Shown here: piece by piece, positions 6,250 to 6,600 of the stretch
Layout of the letters: each line of letters begins with the position of its first letter
Position numbering within the stretch: position 1 is the stretch's first letter
DNA from: Verrucomicrobiota bacterium
Lineage (GTDB): Bacteria > Verrucomicrobiota > Lentisphaeria > Victivallales > Victivallaceae
Assembly: GCA_023459755.1 (NCBI GenBank)
Contig: JAEWSS010000173.1
Coordinates: 1-6,600 of the forward strand
DNA length: 6,600 nt
Direction: 5' to 3'
Program-made: the position numbers and the translations under genes
The notes under the pieces: generated by a model
Database searches by the model: none
What the model saw: only the letters and a program-made list of their open reading frames with translations
Told to the model about the DNA's origin: nothing

Positions 6250-6446
6250 TTTTGGGTGATAACCGGATTGCCTTGGGCATCAAGCACTAACGGAGCTCCA
6301 AGTTTGCCGGTCGCCGCGCTCCTGATCGGCGGCGATACGCAGGATGGACTCGGACCGCCACATGGGGAGACACTGGACCCGTACGCTATCGTGACATCAT
6401 AAGCGGAAATTTCCGCCAACTCCGGTTTTGCATAATTCATTTTCAT
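6246..6446 (-). CDS. Candidate RiPP precursor peptide (66 residues)
   Basis: Begins MKMNYAKPELAEI; the Y-x-KPEL-x-E-I leader style recurs in many bacterial precursor peptides. The middle (residues 23-46) is rich in Gly, Ser, Pro and Ala with cysteines at 29 and 36, in a nearly symmetric SPC-GGPSP-SCVSP arrangement. The tail is GKLGAPLVLDAQGNPVITQK. There is no hydrophobic signal or membrane segment. Its stop overlaps the GTG start of the radical SAM/SPASM gene by 4 bp, the usual layout of a substrate and its modifying enzyme. Likely products are Cys thioether cross-links (sactipeptide or ranthipeptide type). An AYG triplet at 21-23 also recalls splicease sites, but that is weaker. A second ATG at 6440 could start a 64-residue form. 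The precursor role is inferred from size, leader and context; the core boundaries are unknown. Confidence 0.7.
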   Translation of the reverse strand: MKMNYAKPELAEISAYDVTIAYGSSVSPCGGPSPSCVSPPIRSAATGKLGAPLVLDAQGNPVITQK

Positions 6447-6464
6447 TTTCAGTTTCTCTTTTTT
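6447..6464 (-). promoter_or_regulatory. Short spacer with weak ribosome-binding site before the peptide gene
   Basis: This is an 18-nt A-rich gap between the upstream stop and the peptide ATG, reading AAGAGAAACTGAAA just before the start. GAGA (about 6455-6458) gives a weak Shine-Dalgarno match 8 nt from the ATG. There is no room for a separate promoter, so the peptide is probably transcribed with the upstream gene. Confidence 0.45.
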
Positions 6465-6600
6465 TTAGGCAAGCATGCCTTTATTATTCCATTCATTTGC
6501 TTCATCGACCTGATTGGTACTGCCGGCGGTCAGCACGTTGTCCAACGCCAGAGAGTTAACCATATTACTCAACTCCGCGGCGTTCGACCCGTCGGAAACG
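6465..6600 (-). CDS. 3' end of an unidentified gene, probably first in the peptide operon
   Basis: The frame is open from the right edge to TAA at 6465-6467. The visible 44 residues include SDGSNAAELSNMVNSLALDN, then VLTAGSTNQVDEANEWNNKG and a final MLA. They are polar and Asn-rich, with no cysteine and no recognised motif. It lies 18 nt upstream of the 66-residue peptide on the same strand, so shared transcription is likely. It could be another precursor-like peptide, an accessory protein or an unrelated gene; too little is visible to choose. Confidence 0.6.
   Translation of the reverse strand, partial: VSDGSNAAELSNMVNSLALDNVLTAGSTNQVDEANEWNNKGMLA

Overview
The window looks like accessory DNA from a bacterium of roughly balanced to slightly GC-rich composition, probably a host-associated or gut-type anaerobe. 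That guess rests on a glycoside hydrolase family 2 (GH2) enzyme with bacterial Ig-like domains, phage polyvalent-protein remnants and a radical SAM peptide cassette. Nothing in the sequence fixes the taxon. No tRNA, rRNA, CRISPR array, integrase or transposase is visible.

Left part (1-3863, + strand): one very long reading frame, open at the left edge. It begins with two tandem 41-residue repeats of phage tail-fibre type. These are followed by an Ig-like (BIG_2-type) domain, a complete-looking GH2 beta-galactosidase-like enzyme with both catalytic glutamates, a second Ig-like domain and a beta-rich C-terminal region. The best reading is a tail fibre or secreted adhesin carrying a glycan-degrading enzyme. 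Its last codons run antisense through a phage gene remnant on the other strand, so its natural 3' end appears to have been replaced.

Middle part (about 3780-5250, - strand): no intact gene. It is a mosaic of decayed pieces of large phage 'polyvalent' proteins. They are a MuF-C-like fragment broken by an in-frame TGA, a short fragment resembling the start of a polyvalent ADP-ribosyltransferase domain, and two abutting tandem copies of an unidentified C-terminal domain. The longer copy is preceded by a segment with two apparent frameshifts and an in-frame TAA. A 22-bp exact direct repeat links the two ends of this region. The tandem copies also carry, on the + strand, promoter-like boxes and hairpins followed by T-runs, but these can be explained by the protein code on the other strand.

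Right part (5251-6600, - strand): a compact candidate RiPP (ribosomally made, modified peptide) cassette. A 66-residue peptide with a KPEL-type leader and a Pro/Ser/Gly/Cys-rich middle overlaps by 4 bp (GTGA) a radical SAM/SPASM enzyme with all expected cysteines. The 3' end of another gene lies 18 nt upstream on the same strand, probably in the same operon. The peptide and enzyme would form a substrate-modifying enzyme pair. No transporter, protease or separate leader-recognition protein is seen in the window. This cassette is the best candidate here for an undescribed system; the tail-fibre/GH2 fusion is the second.
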